64,000 bases of DNA, from positions 14,167,395 to 14,231,394 of the forward strand of contig OX336345.1 in the NCBI GenBank assembly GCA_946902875.1, in the 5' to 3' direction. Position numbers and translations under genes: made by a program. The stretch is from Nematopogon swammerdamellus. Lineage: Eukaryota > Arthropoda > Insecta > Lepidoptera > Adelidae. Shown here in pieces: positions 10,776 to 21,149 of this stretch. Position 1 is the stretch's first letter. Every line of letters starts with the position of its first letter. The notes under the pieces were generated by a model. That model was not told the origin of the DNA and made no database searches. It saw only the letters and a program-made list of their open reading frames with translations.

Positions 10776-11017
10776 TGAAGAAAATGCTGCCTTCGTTAAT
10801 TCTAAAATAAATTCCTTGATCTACCTAACTACTAAGCGTAAGATATTATATTTCTTTATATGATATTGAATTGCCTAGTGTGAAAAGCGAAAGAAATCAC
10901 AACCCATCCAAATAAGTGATCGTAAGCTGAGTAATCCCTTAAGATGTATCGAGGAAATGTGGCATTTTGTTAATTATATAGAAAAGTGGACATTAGGAAG
11001 TGCGCAACCGACAAATT

Positions 11018-11044
11018 CGCGAGCGGAGCTACAGGAAAAGCTAT
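11018..11044 (+). mobile_element. Degenerate Helitron-like terminus
   Basis: GCGAGCGGAGCTACAGGAAAAGCTA is a diverged version of the end at 877-906. Confidence 0.35.
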
Positions 11045-11400
11045 CGCAAATAATTGGTAGTAATGTGTTTAATTAATGCGAGCTCATCGGGCAGTGGCAT
11101 CCCGTGTTCTTAATCCGCGGATTCTGTGCAGAGCTGTCGGAACTAAATTGGACACTTAATAGCGAACATTCAAAAGCTGAAGAATTTGCATCCAGATTAA
11201 TTTGACCCAATTGGTCACATTGAAATGAACAATAGTTTGTAATGTGAGTTTTATTCGTAAGTAACTACCTATTGGCGATTTGATATTTATTTTGTAGTTC
11301 TGAGAAACATTATACTTTCGAAGCTTTTGGCATCGTCGGCTAACTCAGGTGTATGTCAGTAGATATTTCCTATAATTTAGTTTTGTAGTCGTAAAACGAG

Positions 11401-11453
11401 AATGCAATTGTGTTTTCTCCGTGTGAGTACCACGGAGAAAACACAATTGCATT
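11401..11453. repeat. Perfect 23-bp hairpin
   Basis: Arms AATGCAATTGTGTTTTCTCCGTG and its exact complement lie around a 7-nt loop, TGAGTAC. An RNA read through it would form a pre-miRNA-sized stem, but perfect pairing is more typical of a recent inverted-repeat element. Confidence 0.8.
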
Positions 11454-12250
11454 TCGAGAAATAGTGTTATATACGAGTAGTCATAGGTAGTGTCTCATCC
11501 GTAGGATCCAAAAGGAATACATTTTCTAAAATGTTCAGGCACCAATTTTTTTGTTATTATGATGTTTTTTGTAGATTTTGATGAACTTGTCTATTAAATA
11601 TTTCGATTATTATCCAATTCGTCGAAATTTTTTCAAAAGTTAAGAACATTTTGAAGGGTTTGAAAATTCCTTCATATTTTATGAATGCAGATAAAACATC
11701 AAAATTCTAAATTTCAAATACATAAACTATTCAAAACTCTTCGCATGTTCGAGTAGTGAAGCTGGTGTCTCAAGGAAGATATTCCGGTTCAACCCTCCTC
11801 CAGCGAAATTTCAAATTATCGAAAAATTCTCCGACAGTCTCCTGAACGTTCGGAGTCGTATAACTTCACTTTGTCAACTTGCTGCATACGTGGAACGTGG
11901 GTGGTTTAAAGGGAATTAAATTGCTAGTTTGTTAGAGCAATATCTGTCAACCCTTAGAAGCCGGGTATTAGCGTGGCGCGGACGGAGCACGGTAGCCGCG
12001 GACCGAATGTAGAGCGACCGAAGGATACAAAAGTATTGAACTGGCATTGTCAATAAATTCCAAAATTTTATTTTATTAAATGTTTAGTATTTAATTTTAG
12101 TTACTTTTAATACATTTTATTTTTATTAAAGGCGCAACATAGTGGAGCCGACCCACTCATAAGGTGTCTGACGGCGCCCATGGGCAATTGGTCTTATGCG
12201 GGGGTTGATAATTTATTTATGTTTTTAAGTTTACTCTGTTATTAAAATTA

Positions 12251-12337
12251 TACTAATTTTTAAGTTTCCGGATTAACAGTAGGTGTACTAAAGTCTTTAG
12301 TAAACATACTGTTAATCCGGAAACTTAAAAATGAGTA
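12251..12337. repeat. Hairpin with 31-bp arms
   Basis: Arms 12251-12281 and 12307-12337 pair with one mismatch that would be a wobble in RNA. The 25-nt centre holds its own small palindrome, ACTAAAGTCTTTAGT. Confidence 0.8.
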
Positions 12338-12518
12338 TTGCGAATTTATTGTTTTGCAATGAGTTGACATTAACACAACATAACATAATAATATATAAAT
12401 ATATAATTTACATTCAAATAAGACATAACAAACAGTTAAAATTATTGAAATAAAGTTCTACCGCATTCGTTCTGTGATTCATAAAGTTACAGACGTCATC
12501 ATATGCCACATATGTCAC

Positions 12519-12557
12519 AGCAGCAGAGATGTATATCATCTATACATCTCTGCTGCT
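12519..12557. repeat. Perfect 17-bp hairpin
   Basis: Arms AGCAGCAGAGATGTATA and TATACATCTCTGCTGCT lie around the loop TCATC. Confidence 0.8.
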
Positions 12558-12689
12558 TTATGAAAGTGTCACACACTTGTCACATTGATATAATCGAATA
12601 CGTAAATTTACATTGTACACAATTGACTTCGCCCTCAAGGTAATTCATAAATGCACATAATTTACGAGAGATATTGTGCATTGACAAGT

Positions 12690-12995
12690 AAAACCGGCCA
12701 AGTGCGAGTCTGACTCGCGCAGTATTATTTGTTATTTTACTTTAGAATTTGCACTATAATTACATTAAGTTTGATGCTTGTAGGTATTACCGTTATACCG
12801 ATAGAAAAAAAAGTCTTGAAAAAAAAATCACTTTTCTTGTATTATTTTTATATCACCTTATTTTTATGTTTTTTTATATTTGTTAGGATATCCGCTAAAA
12901 TAAAATATATTTAGTGAACATTTCAACGGGCTTTCACGGTTCAAAAGATACAGCCCTTTAAATGTAGGACCGACGGACAGACAGACAGGCGTAAA
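12690..12995 (+). mobile_element. Dispersed repeat containing AACCGGCCAAGTGCGAGT
   Basis: It starts AACCGGCCAAGTGCGAGTCT and ends with 'ttcaaaagatacagcccttt' and 'gacggacagacagacagg', the order of a very common lepidopteran non-LTR 3' region. The middle is diverged and AT-rich. The inverse copy is at 2334-2535. Confidence 0.65.
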
Positions 12996-13466
12996 CCTAA
13001 AAAAAACTTCACCTGGGCACACAGCTGTGGACATCTCCCGAACATGGAATCAGATATAAGTAACTTCAGTTTTTTCGTATTATGACTTTACGCCTGTTCG
13101 GCGAGTGGATGTCCGTTCTATACTGTTGAATTGTTTGATAGCGACCGACGAAGGCGGAGACTGAACTGCCTCTCTCGAGACCCCGAACCCTTTGCCTAGA
13201 CGTACTTACTCTAAGCTCCAATAATAATTAGGATAATGCTCAACTTTATTTAAGCGAGCACGAAATTCCGCGGGTGCAAGCAGAATAGCGACACTCCCAT
13301 TTTTTCGGGTTTGAGTAGGATGCATCGCACGGAAATTTTTAGCGTAAGCGAAACTTAGATTTATATTTTTTCAAACAAATAAACAAAACGCTGTATCTGT
13401 AACTATACATACCTATATTGCACATATACAAAAACATTTTTCATTTTCCAAATCCGAAAAAAAATA

Positions 13467-13530
13467 TTGCTTCTGAACTGGGTGGCTGTACCCAAGGTCG
13501 ATATATGCAGCCTTAAGGCACAATATGTTT
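13467..13530 (-). mobile_element. LINE 3' end fragment
   Basis: 'attgcttctgaactgggtgg' with 'acccaaggtcg' and 'gccttaaggcac' matches the 3' end of the LINE pieces at 32563 and 61060. All three lie on the minus strand. Confidence 0.55.
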
Positions 13531-13799
13531 TGCTGCGCTTGTAACTTAAGCGAAGGATTAAATATGATTTTCATTTTTTCGATTTAAATTTATAAGCTGA
13601 GAACAAAATCTACGCGGCGCAGAAGGAGAACTTTTGGCAGAACGCAGAATTAAATTTCTCTCGGAACGCAGAATTCAATTTCTTCTGATCAACAACGCAC
13701 TAGAGTAGTTAGTGAACAGGTTTTCTCGCCGTGTTTTTCTTCAATGGAAGGAAGTGACGGATAAGTTGTACCAAGATAATCGGTAAATAAGTGTGAAGA

Positions 13800-14382
13800 T
13801 TAAGAATATTATGGAATATTCCAATGTGTGGAAGAGGCGTCAGAGGTGATCAGAGGAGATGTTCTAGCGCATATTCCATGGGGAGTACTCAGAGGAGCTG
13901 TTGGACGCCATCGCGCCGTCCACTGTCCACATCCACACAAAGCGCACTGGACAGGGATTGCTTCCCTACACGATTAATTTACAGCGAATGCGTACCATGC
14001 GGTTTTACAGATCTTTCCTTCGCAGAACTGGTATACTCTGAAACCACAGATCATAGAAGTAGCGAGATATGTGATGACGCCCGCTCGTGTTCGAAACCGC
14101 TGTGGCAACTTTTCTATCGCACACAAACACAATTCACACGGACACGTCCGGTAGTGCGTGAAACCACAGACTGAAACCCTCACCCTGCCCACGTATTTCC
14201 CGCCAAGTACAGTCTCGGGTCCTTCAAGAGAGGCGTGAATAGGCATCTGTTAGACCGGCATGGCATTCGCAACCGCCGCGTGAGACCGAATGTTCATGGG
14301 CGACGTGAGACATCTTATGGGTGGCTCGGTGGGACATACATATCGCGATTTCTATCAAACAAAATAATTATTGTCAGATAGG
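13800..14382 (+). pseudogene. Non-LTR retrotransposon, C-terminal part of the reverse transcriptase ORF
   Basis: Three frames together carry the end of a CR1/Jockey-type ORF2. About 13870-14060 reads FHGEYSEELLDAIAPS, then a stretch ending FYRSFLRRTG, which matches the family pattern 'hGEcSEELf ... rsFlpRTa'. About 14196-14382 reads FPAKYSLGSFKRGVNRHLLD and then HGRR, matching the final region of these proteins; the stop is near 14382. The pieces are separated by stop codons and by extra sequence at about 14060-14175, so the copy is dead. The ATG-started 116-codon frame at 13824-14174 is in the wrong frame and is not a gene. Confidence 0.65.
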
Positions 14383-14389
14383 TAGATAG

Positions 14390-15190
14390 AACATATTTTA
14401 TTGGCTCAAAACATTTTACAGAAACAAGCCCAATATAATATTTTCATGAAGTGCAAAGGCGGACTTATCCCTTACAGACATTTTCTTCCAGTCAACTTTT
14501 CAATTGTTGCAAATTGTCCGATTGTAATGTGTTAATGTTGGTTTTATGTGAAAAAATTAATTTTCTCAAACTCAAAACGAGACAAACCGTCCCTTCGCCG
14601 CCCGCGAGCCGCGCCGCCGCGGCGGGGACTCCTCGCCCATGTAAGCCTGTGTACACATACGGAGGTCGCTAGTATAGCCAACTAAACAAATTTGCAGTGA
14701 TGAGGGTAGCCTAATATTTTATGCAAAGGTACGGATCGTCCTCGGCCACTCAAATGGCGACTATTCATTGTTTACTCGGCGGAAGATCACGGGGCAAATC
14801 CCGGAAAATACCCTCGTCCTTTCTGTTTTCAATTAAATTATTTTTATCGAGACCACCTCGTCCCGTTATCTGAGCGGGTCGGGCGGGGTCTGCCGCACCG
14901 CCGTGTTAACTAAACCATGTCAAGTTCAACGCTTAACGTGCCTTGTTTAGAGATAACCCTGTATGGGAAGAATCAGAAGGGTTAAATTTAACCCTGCGGT
15001 AAGAACGTCCTTAGCAAATGTATGTATATATTGTAAAAGTATTATATACACACATACGTACGAACATACATACATACATAGATATCGTTTATTACCTTCC
15101 TTTAGTTTTATTCTGTATGAATTTTTTAATATAATTTTTACACGACGTGTTTTTTTATTGTCTAATTTTGTTTTTATTAAACGGTTTTAT
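14390..15190. other. No recognisable gene; GC-rich patch at 14595-14670
   Basis: A GC-rich patch (ccgcccgcgagccgcgccgc) lies inside AT-rich DNA, with an ACATACAT microsatellite at about 15051-15080. No coding signal. Confidence 0.4.
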
Positions 15191-15195
15191 TTAGC

Positions 15196-15227
15196 TTGAC
15201 TTCGTATATACAAATATACGAAGTCAA
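15196..15227. repeat. Hairpin bordering the satellite
   Basis: Arms TTGACTTCGTATAT and ATATACGAAGTCAA lie around ACAA. They sit about 130 bp before the satellite array and may be a terminal structure of the mobile element that carries it. Confidence 0.7.
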
Positions 15228-15359
15228 AAACAAACAATTGTTTCTATCTTTGTTTCAAATCTTGCGACAACTTTTTCAACTAATTCTACTGAACCGATTT
15301 TTATGAAACTTTGCACACACATTGAGTTCTCGTGACAATACAATATTATGATAATTTCA

Positions 15360-17222
15360 ACTTGGTAACGAGGGTCTGATGATGGAGTCAGGAGGTGGAC
15401 AGTGGACCTCTTCAACCGTTACTAGTAACCCCATCGAGTTTGGGCTCATTTGGTTGGTTTGGACGAGTGTCCCATACTTCTACCAATACACTTGGTGACG
15501 AGGGTCTGATGATGGAGTCAGGAGGTGTACAGTGGAACTCTTCAACCGTTACTAGTAACCCCTCGAGTTTGGGCTCATATGTTTGGTTTGGACGAGTATC
15601 CTATACTTCTACCAATACACTTGGTGACGAGGGTCTGATGATGGAGTCAGGAGGTGTACAGTAGAACTCTTCAACCGTTACTAGTAACCCCCTCGAGTTT
15701 AAGCTCATTTGGTTGGTTTGGACGAGTGTCCCATACTTCTACCAATACACTTGGTGACGAGGGTCTGATGATGGAGTCAGAAGGTGTACAGTGGAACTCT
15801 TCAACCGTTACTAGTAACCCCCTCGAGTTTGGGCTCATTTGGTTTGTTTGGACGAGTGTCCCATACTTCTACCAATACACTTGGTGACGAGGGTCTGATG
15901 ATGGAGTCAGGAGGTGTACATTGGAACTCTTCAACCGTTACTAGTAACCCCTTCGAGTTTGGGCTCATATGGTTGGTTTGGAAGAGTGTCCCATACTTCT
16001 ACCAATACACTTGGTGACGAGGGTCTGATGATGGAGTCAGGAGGTGCACAGTGGAACTCTTCAACTGTTACTAGTAACCCCTCGAGTTTGGGTTCATTTG
16101 GTTGGTTTGGACGAGTGTCCCATACTTCTCCCAATACACTTGGTGACGAGGGTCTGATGATGGAGTCAGGAGGTGTACAGTGGAACTCTTCAACCGTTAC
16201 TAGTAACCCCCTCGAGTTTGGGCTCTTTTGGTTGGTTTGGACGAGTGTCCCATACCTCTATCAATACACTTGGTGACGAGGGCCTGATGATGGGAGTCAG
16301 GAGGTGTACAGTGGAACTCTTCAACCATTACTAGAAACCCCCTCGAGTTTGGGCTCATTTGGTTTGTTTGGACGAGTGTCCCACACTTCTACCAATACAC
16401 TTGGTGACGAGGGTCTGATGATGGAGTCAGGAGGTGCACAGTGGAACTCTTGAACTGTTACTAGTAACCCCCTCGAGTTTTGGCTCATTTGGTTGGTTTG
16501 GACGAGTGTCTCATACTTCTACCAATTCACTTGGTGACGAGGGTCTGATGATGGAGTCAGGAGGTGCACAGTGTAACTCTTCAACTGTTACTAGTAACCC
16601 CCTCGAGTTTGGGCTCATTTGGTCGGTTTGGACGAGTGTCCCATACTTGTCCCAATACACTTGGTGACGAGGGTCTGATGATGGAGTCAGGAGGTGTACA
16701 GTGGAACTCTTCAACCGTTACTAGTAACCCCCTCGAGTTTGGGCTCTTTTGGTTGGTTTGGACGAGTGTTCCATACTTCTATCAATACACTTGGTGACGA
16801 GGGTCTGATGATGGAGTCAGGAGGTGTACAGTGGAACTCTTCAACCGTTACTAGTAACCCCTTGAGTTTGGGCTCATTTGGTTTGTTTGGACGAGTGTCC
16901 CATACTTCTACCAATACACTTTGTGACGAGGGTCTGATGATGGAGTCAGGAGGTGTACAGTGGAACTCTTCAACCGTTACTAGTAACCCCCTCGAGTTTG
17001 GGCTCGTTTGGTTGGTTTGGACGAGTGTCCCATACTTCTACCAATACACTTGGTGGCGAGGGTCTAATGATGGATTCAGGAGGTGGACAGTGGAACTCTT
17101 CAACTGTTACTAGTAACCCCCTCGAATTTGGGCTCATTTGGTTGGTTTGGACGAGTGTCCCATACTTCTACCAATACACTTGGTGACGAGGATCTGATTA
17201 TGGAGGCAGGAGGTGGACTGTT
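15360..17222. repeat. 130-bp satellite array, about 14 units
   Basis: Anchoring on 'gtctgatgatggagtc', units begin at 15374, 15504, 15633, 15763, 15893, 16023, 16152, 16282, 16413, 16543, 16673, 16803, 16932, 17062 and 17192. Spacing is 130 bp with occasional 129 or 131. Unit blocks are 'cttcaaccgttactagtaac', 'ccctcgagtttgggctcat', 'ggttggtttggacgagtgtc' and 'tacttctaccaatacacttg'. Identity is high, with scattered substitutions. Because 130 is not a multiple of three, the frames seen across it are chance; they recur as 77-codon frames only because the same sequence repeats. Confidence 0.95.
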
Positions 17223-17474
17223 GAACTTAAATAAAACAAAAATAAGGATCAGGATATTTGTTTGAATCCACCCAAGTTAAGGTTTCTGTATTGTCCCGAG
17301 AACTGTGTGGCGTTAGGGTGGATAAAAATTTATACGTCGTTAGCGTTTCAACTTCAAGGCTGGCCACATCTTGTTGTATGAGAGCCTTGCGCCACTACGC
17401 GTTGAGGGGGTTGTCTGTTATTGGTCTAATACTCGTGGGAAAAACATGAAAGAAAAAAATTATAAAAAAAATCA

Positions 17475-18065
17475 AACTAAAAACGAGTAAATAAAAAAAT
17501 AGGTAAAAAAACTTTTAAGTTAAACGGTTTTATTAAAAAAAACAGCTGTACAAAAAATTTGAAAAAAATCAGCTATACAAAAACTAGAAAATAATAAGGA
17601 CACAAACCTGGGCCTTCTTAAGATTTTACGTCTGGGTAAGAAATCGTCAATACTAGCGTGCTGTCTTCTCATGTCGGATGCCAAAGGGCACTTTGTGTCG
17701 CGTCAGCGGAATAAGTAATAAATTGAGACTTTTAACAGACTAATATAAAAACGTGGGGCGCATGTTATTACGTATATTATACGCCCCACGTTTTTATATT
17801 AGTCTGTTAAAAGTCTCAATTTATTACTTATTCCGCTGACGCGACACAAAGTGCCCTTTGGCATCCGACATGAGAAGACAGCACGCTAGTATTGACGATT
17901 TCTTACCCAGACGTAAAATCTTAAGAAGGCCCAGGTTTGTGTCCTTATTATTTTCTAGTTTTTGTATAGCTGATTTTTTCCAAATTTTTTGTACAGCTGT
18001 TTTTTTTAATAAAACCGTTTAACTTAAAAGTTTTTTTACCTATTTTTTATTACTTAGTTTTAGTT
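17475..18065. repeat. Large palindrome, arms near 280 bp
   Basis: Left arm to 17760 and right arm from 17782 are inverted copies with a 21-nt centre. They share 'cgtggggcg / cgccccacg', 'gacttttaacagactaatat', 'gtgtcgcgtcagcggaataa' and 'cttaagattttacgtctggg'. Small indels appear in A/T runs (for example ttttttccaaatt against aatttgaaaaaaatc). Outer ends fade near 17475 and 18065. No frame of note lies inside. A perfect structure of this size is usually a foldback element or a recent inverted duplication. Confidence 0.9.
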
Positions 18066-18164
18066 TTAGCGTGTAAGAAGTGTTAATTCTAAGGTTTATG
18101 TTTATTTATTTGTATGTATCTTACTTAGGCAACAATAAATATATTTAATTTAATTTCAATACAT

Positions 18165-18260
18165 ACATTATATTTACCACACGCTGTATCCCGACAATAG
18201 GGGTAAGCAGAGTAATCGGTGTTGTGCTGCAAGGACTCTGGTAAATTACAGGACAGCACC
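18165..18260 (+). repeat. Dispersed CACACGCTGTATCCCGACA repeat
   Basis: 'accacacgctgtatcccgac' followed by 'ggggtaagcagagtaatcgg' and 'gctgcaaggac' recurs at 61198-61245 and, diverged, at about 43485-43560 inside the internal region of the large element. Confidence 0.5.
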
Positions 18261-18403
18261 GACCACCAAGTTTCAGAAAGTATACGGACGAGATAACTAA
18301 CAAGCAGCAAGTAAGGCGCGAAAACCCACCTGCTGCATGACTCGGTGGAAGGGCCGTTCCTGGGAGGTGGCTATCCCGTTGCCTTTTAGCACAGCATCTT
18401 GTC

Positions 18404-18475
18404 CTTATTCCTTAGTCGCCTTTTACGATATGGACGGGAGAGATGAAGTGAGGCTAATTATTTTTATTAAGTACC
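18404..18475 (-). mobile_element. Family A upstream-module fragment
   Basis: On the minus strand: 'gcctcacttcatctctcccg' then 'cgtaaaaggcgactaagga', matching the module at 1449-1540. Confidence 0.6.
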
Positions 18476-18839
18476 TATAATTTTTTATGTAATTAATCGA
18501 TTACGTAGATAGTAGTAGCGAAGTGGTCGATCGGATCGGAATAATAATTTTTAGCTTCTTATAATATATGTTCTTCTTCTTATAATTTAGTGTAGGTTTC
18601 CTTCACCGAGGGATGCCGAGCGGATAAATTATGCATGTAAATTCCACCATCATCGGCGCAAATTCGAAATTCGAACCTCAGGATGCTCGCGAGAGGGTTT
18701 GGGTTTATATTGCGTTCTAGAAATGCAAACATACATACATACACTCGACATTACCTTCCTTTTTGCTTCGCGCAGTCGGGTAAAAAGGCAATGCCTGGTC
18801 ACCCCTTCAATTCAAGCCGGCCGAATTTATTAGATAGAA

Positions 18840-19110
18840 TTAGATTTGTCGGCGCTGCTGCTGACGCGGCGCTGCCGCTGGCCGCACCTCGCCAACAAAA
18901 GCCGCCATGTTAACAAGCCCCATGTGACCGCTAAAAAATTTCCGCCTCCCGTCCTGTGTACGCAATTCCCTCAAAATGAACCAAATGGTAGAAAAAGCAG
19001 ACTCCGCGCTCCACGGTAATGGAGCGAGTGAATTTAACTCTTTCGCGGCGGGCGGGGGAGGAGACAGTCCGAGCGGGTGCATTGTCGGCGGAAGGGAAAA
19101 CGCTTTTCGT
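18840..19110. other. GC-rich patch, function unknown
   Basis: The patch includes 'ggcgctgctgctgacgcggc', GCCGCCATGTT (similar to the Pho/YY1 core GCCAT) and 'cgcggcgggcgggggaggag'. It could be an old regulatory or promoter region, but no exon or start signal is convincing. Confidence 0.25.
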
Positions 19111-19194
19111 TTTTCCCCAATGTCGGTTGCACGATCCTGTTGGCGAATTCAGTACCAGAAAAATTGTGAATAGAGTAAGTACTTATACGAGTAC

Positions 19195-19320
19195 ATAGTG
19201 TCACGCCTATTTTCCAGTGGGGTAGGCAGAGACAACGGGTCTCCACGATCGTGACACACTTTTGCCGCCTCTTCCAATCTCATTATATTCTTCATAAATG
19301 CTCGTCGGTTATGGGTACAA
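19195..19320. repeat. Possible dispersed repeat
   Basis: 'gtgtcacgcctattttccag', 'ggggtaggcagagacaac' and 'cttcataaatgctcgtcgg' resemble a common lepidopteran non-LTR 3' region. No second copy in this window. Confidence 0.35.
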
Positions 19321-19349
19321 AGTTTTTATGCAGTCCGGATGAGCGGATG

Positions 19350-20910
19350 TGTTATAGGGGCCAGATCACGCGTTCCGACCAGCCAAATATCTGGTTTAAA
19401 ATATGTTAAAAATATGTATGAAAAAAATTAAAGCCAGTGTATTTTTTAACAACCCTGCGAATGAAGGAGCTGGGCGGTGGTGGGATCTAGTAGGTATACA
19501 AGCAAACGAGAAAATGTCTGAAACTATTTTCGCATCTGTCCCAACAATCTCCGAAATTTACTAAAGCGATACGACCGCCATAAACGAGCGTAAAAATTAT
19601 TGCAGCATTATTTCATACAAGCGGAACAATGATAAGTACGGGCGCGCCGCTTTCCTAGCCCTCAAACTTATTGCCTACAATGTATCGGCCGAGAGAGCGC
19701 TGCTCAATAAGGAGCGCCCTCGCAAACGTTCGCCCAAGCAGGCGCACAAAATAAAATATTTGATAACCATTACTTACCTGCCCGGTTTATTCTACCTCCG
19801 CACAAAGGATTCGATTCTCGTGCTACAGTTTATTAAGCTGTGCTCTACGAGAGAAGTAGCGGGGCCAAAGAAAAAAGCTTCTTACAAAAGATATGAAATA
19901 TATAGAAGAAGCAACGTCGATCAGGTTATAAGTAATTATAGATTGTGAAGACAATGTGCAAATACATAAATATCTCTTACACACATAACGAGGGACGGGC
20001 GTGCGTTTTCAAAATCTAAAATTTCAGATTAAAAACCATGAAAGACGCATTTAAGATTAACATACAGGTAGACGACAGACATACATGATTTGAATTTTTA
20101 ACCATATTGGCTTCAGACTGCCCCGTAAGTCGGTCGATTATTTTCATCTCCTGCCCCATCCCTGAGCATGTGTCCATCCTGGCAAATAAAGGCGCCCGTC
20201 TGGCTCACGGCCTGGCCGTTGTGAGAGAATTCCTGACTGAAGAGTGCGGCAAGTCTCAAGACACATTAATTACCTATTAATAATGTATGCAACATTAGGA
20301 GACGTTCGTGACTAACTTTGTATGCGACCTATCCCTTTAAAAGCAGTTCTATCATTTCGAACTGTATGGTTATACCGATGGACGCGTGTTCGAGAACTCG
20401 TAGATACGTATGTAGGTTACGAGTGGGTCGTGAAGCGGGTGCTTAAAATAAGTTCACAAATTTCAGGTGAAATATTGTATTCCGATCGGATTACCTGGGA
20501 GCTGCGACGTTATGGGAGCTCTCGTATTGGAAATATAAATTGTTTTTTCCGCCAATTTATTTCAACTGTAGCGAAATATTTTAACAGATCTATTCAGGAA
20601 ATGAGGTAAGTAGAACTATCGTGTGCGAAGCAATCGCTTACTGTTATTTGACCGGTGTAAATGCATTTATGTATGTACCTTTATTGAACATACATTTATA
20701 CAAATTAGGCACAATAGGCGGGCTTAATGCCGTAAGGCACTCTATTCTAACTAACCTTTGTGATGTGGGAGAAGTACATGCAGGCGAACAAGGATAGGTT
20801 GTGGTAATAGTACAAATGAAAATGTATACCTATGCGAGTGTATATGTAATGAATGCTTTTCACAATTGTTTCGAAATGGTTAATTAAGCTGTAACAATTG
20901 TTATGAATTT
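19350..20910. other. No recognisable gene
   Basis: The 95-codon ATG frame at 20322-20609 has no domain or splice context. 'taaaaatatgtatgaaaa' and 'accctgcgaa' near 19405-19460 echo 5135-5170, so a dispersed repeat may be present. Confidence 0.35.
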
Positions 20911-21145
20911 TCCCTTGCTCCTTACTAGGTGGTAGGCTCAAATTTAGCCGACTGTGTTGGTACCAACGTACTGGATAAAAGATGGCTGCATAGCAGCCTC
21001 GGTTGTGTTCTCCTCTAGTCCAGTATAGCCACCATGGAAGTCTCCAGTATGGCACCTACCTTCTCGGAGGTGATATTGGCTGGTCGGACCATGTGCTTTG
21101 ACCCCTCCGTTTCAGCCACCCATACCGGATTACATGAAAAAAAAA
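20911..21145 (+). mobile_element. Family B retroelement tail, copy 2
   Basis: It shares with 6060-6290 the blocks 'gcatagcagcctcgg', 'gtgttctcctctagtccagt', 'atattggctggtcgga' and 'cagccacccata', ending 'ggattacatgaaaaaaaaa'. The A tract shows the orientation. The minus-strand frame at 20747-21055 is only this repeat read backwards. Confidence 0.65.
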
Positions 21146-21149
21146 CGCC

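Noticed and set aside
13824..14174. 116-codon ATG frame
   Set aside because: It lies over a LINE reverse-transcriptase remnant that reads in other frames.
15395..17265. Repeated 77-, 89-, 120- and 139-codon frames
   Set aside because: They are the 130-bp satellite translated; the period is not a multiple of three, so each frame closes or shifts as the unit repeats.
18840..19110. Promoter or first exon of a host gene
   Set aside because: GC content and a YY1/Pho-like core alone do not support it; no exon, splice pattern or start context was found.
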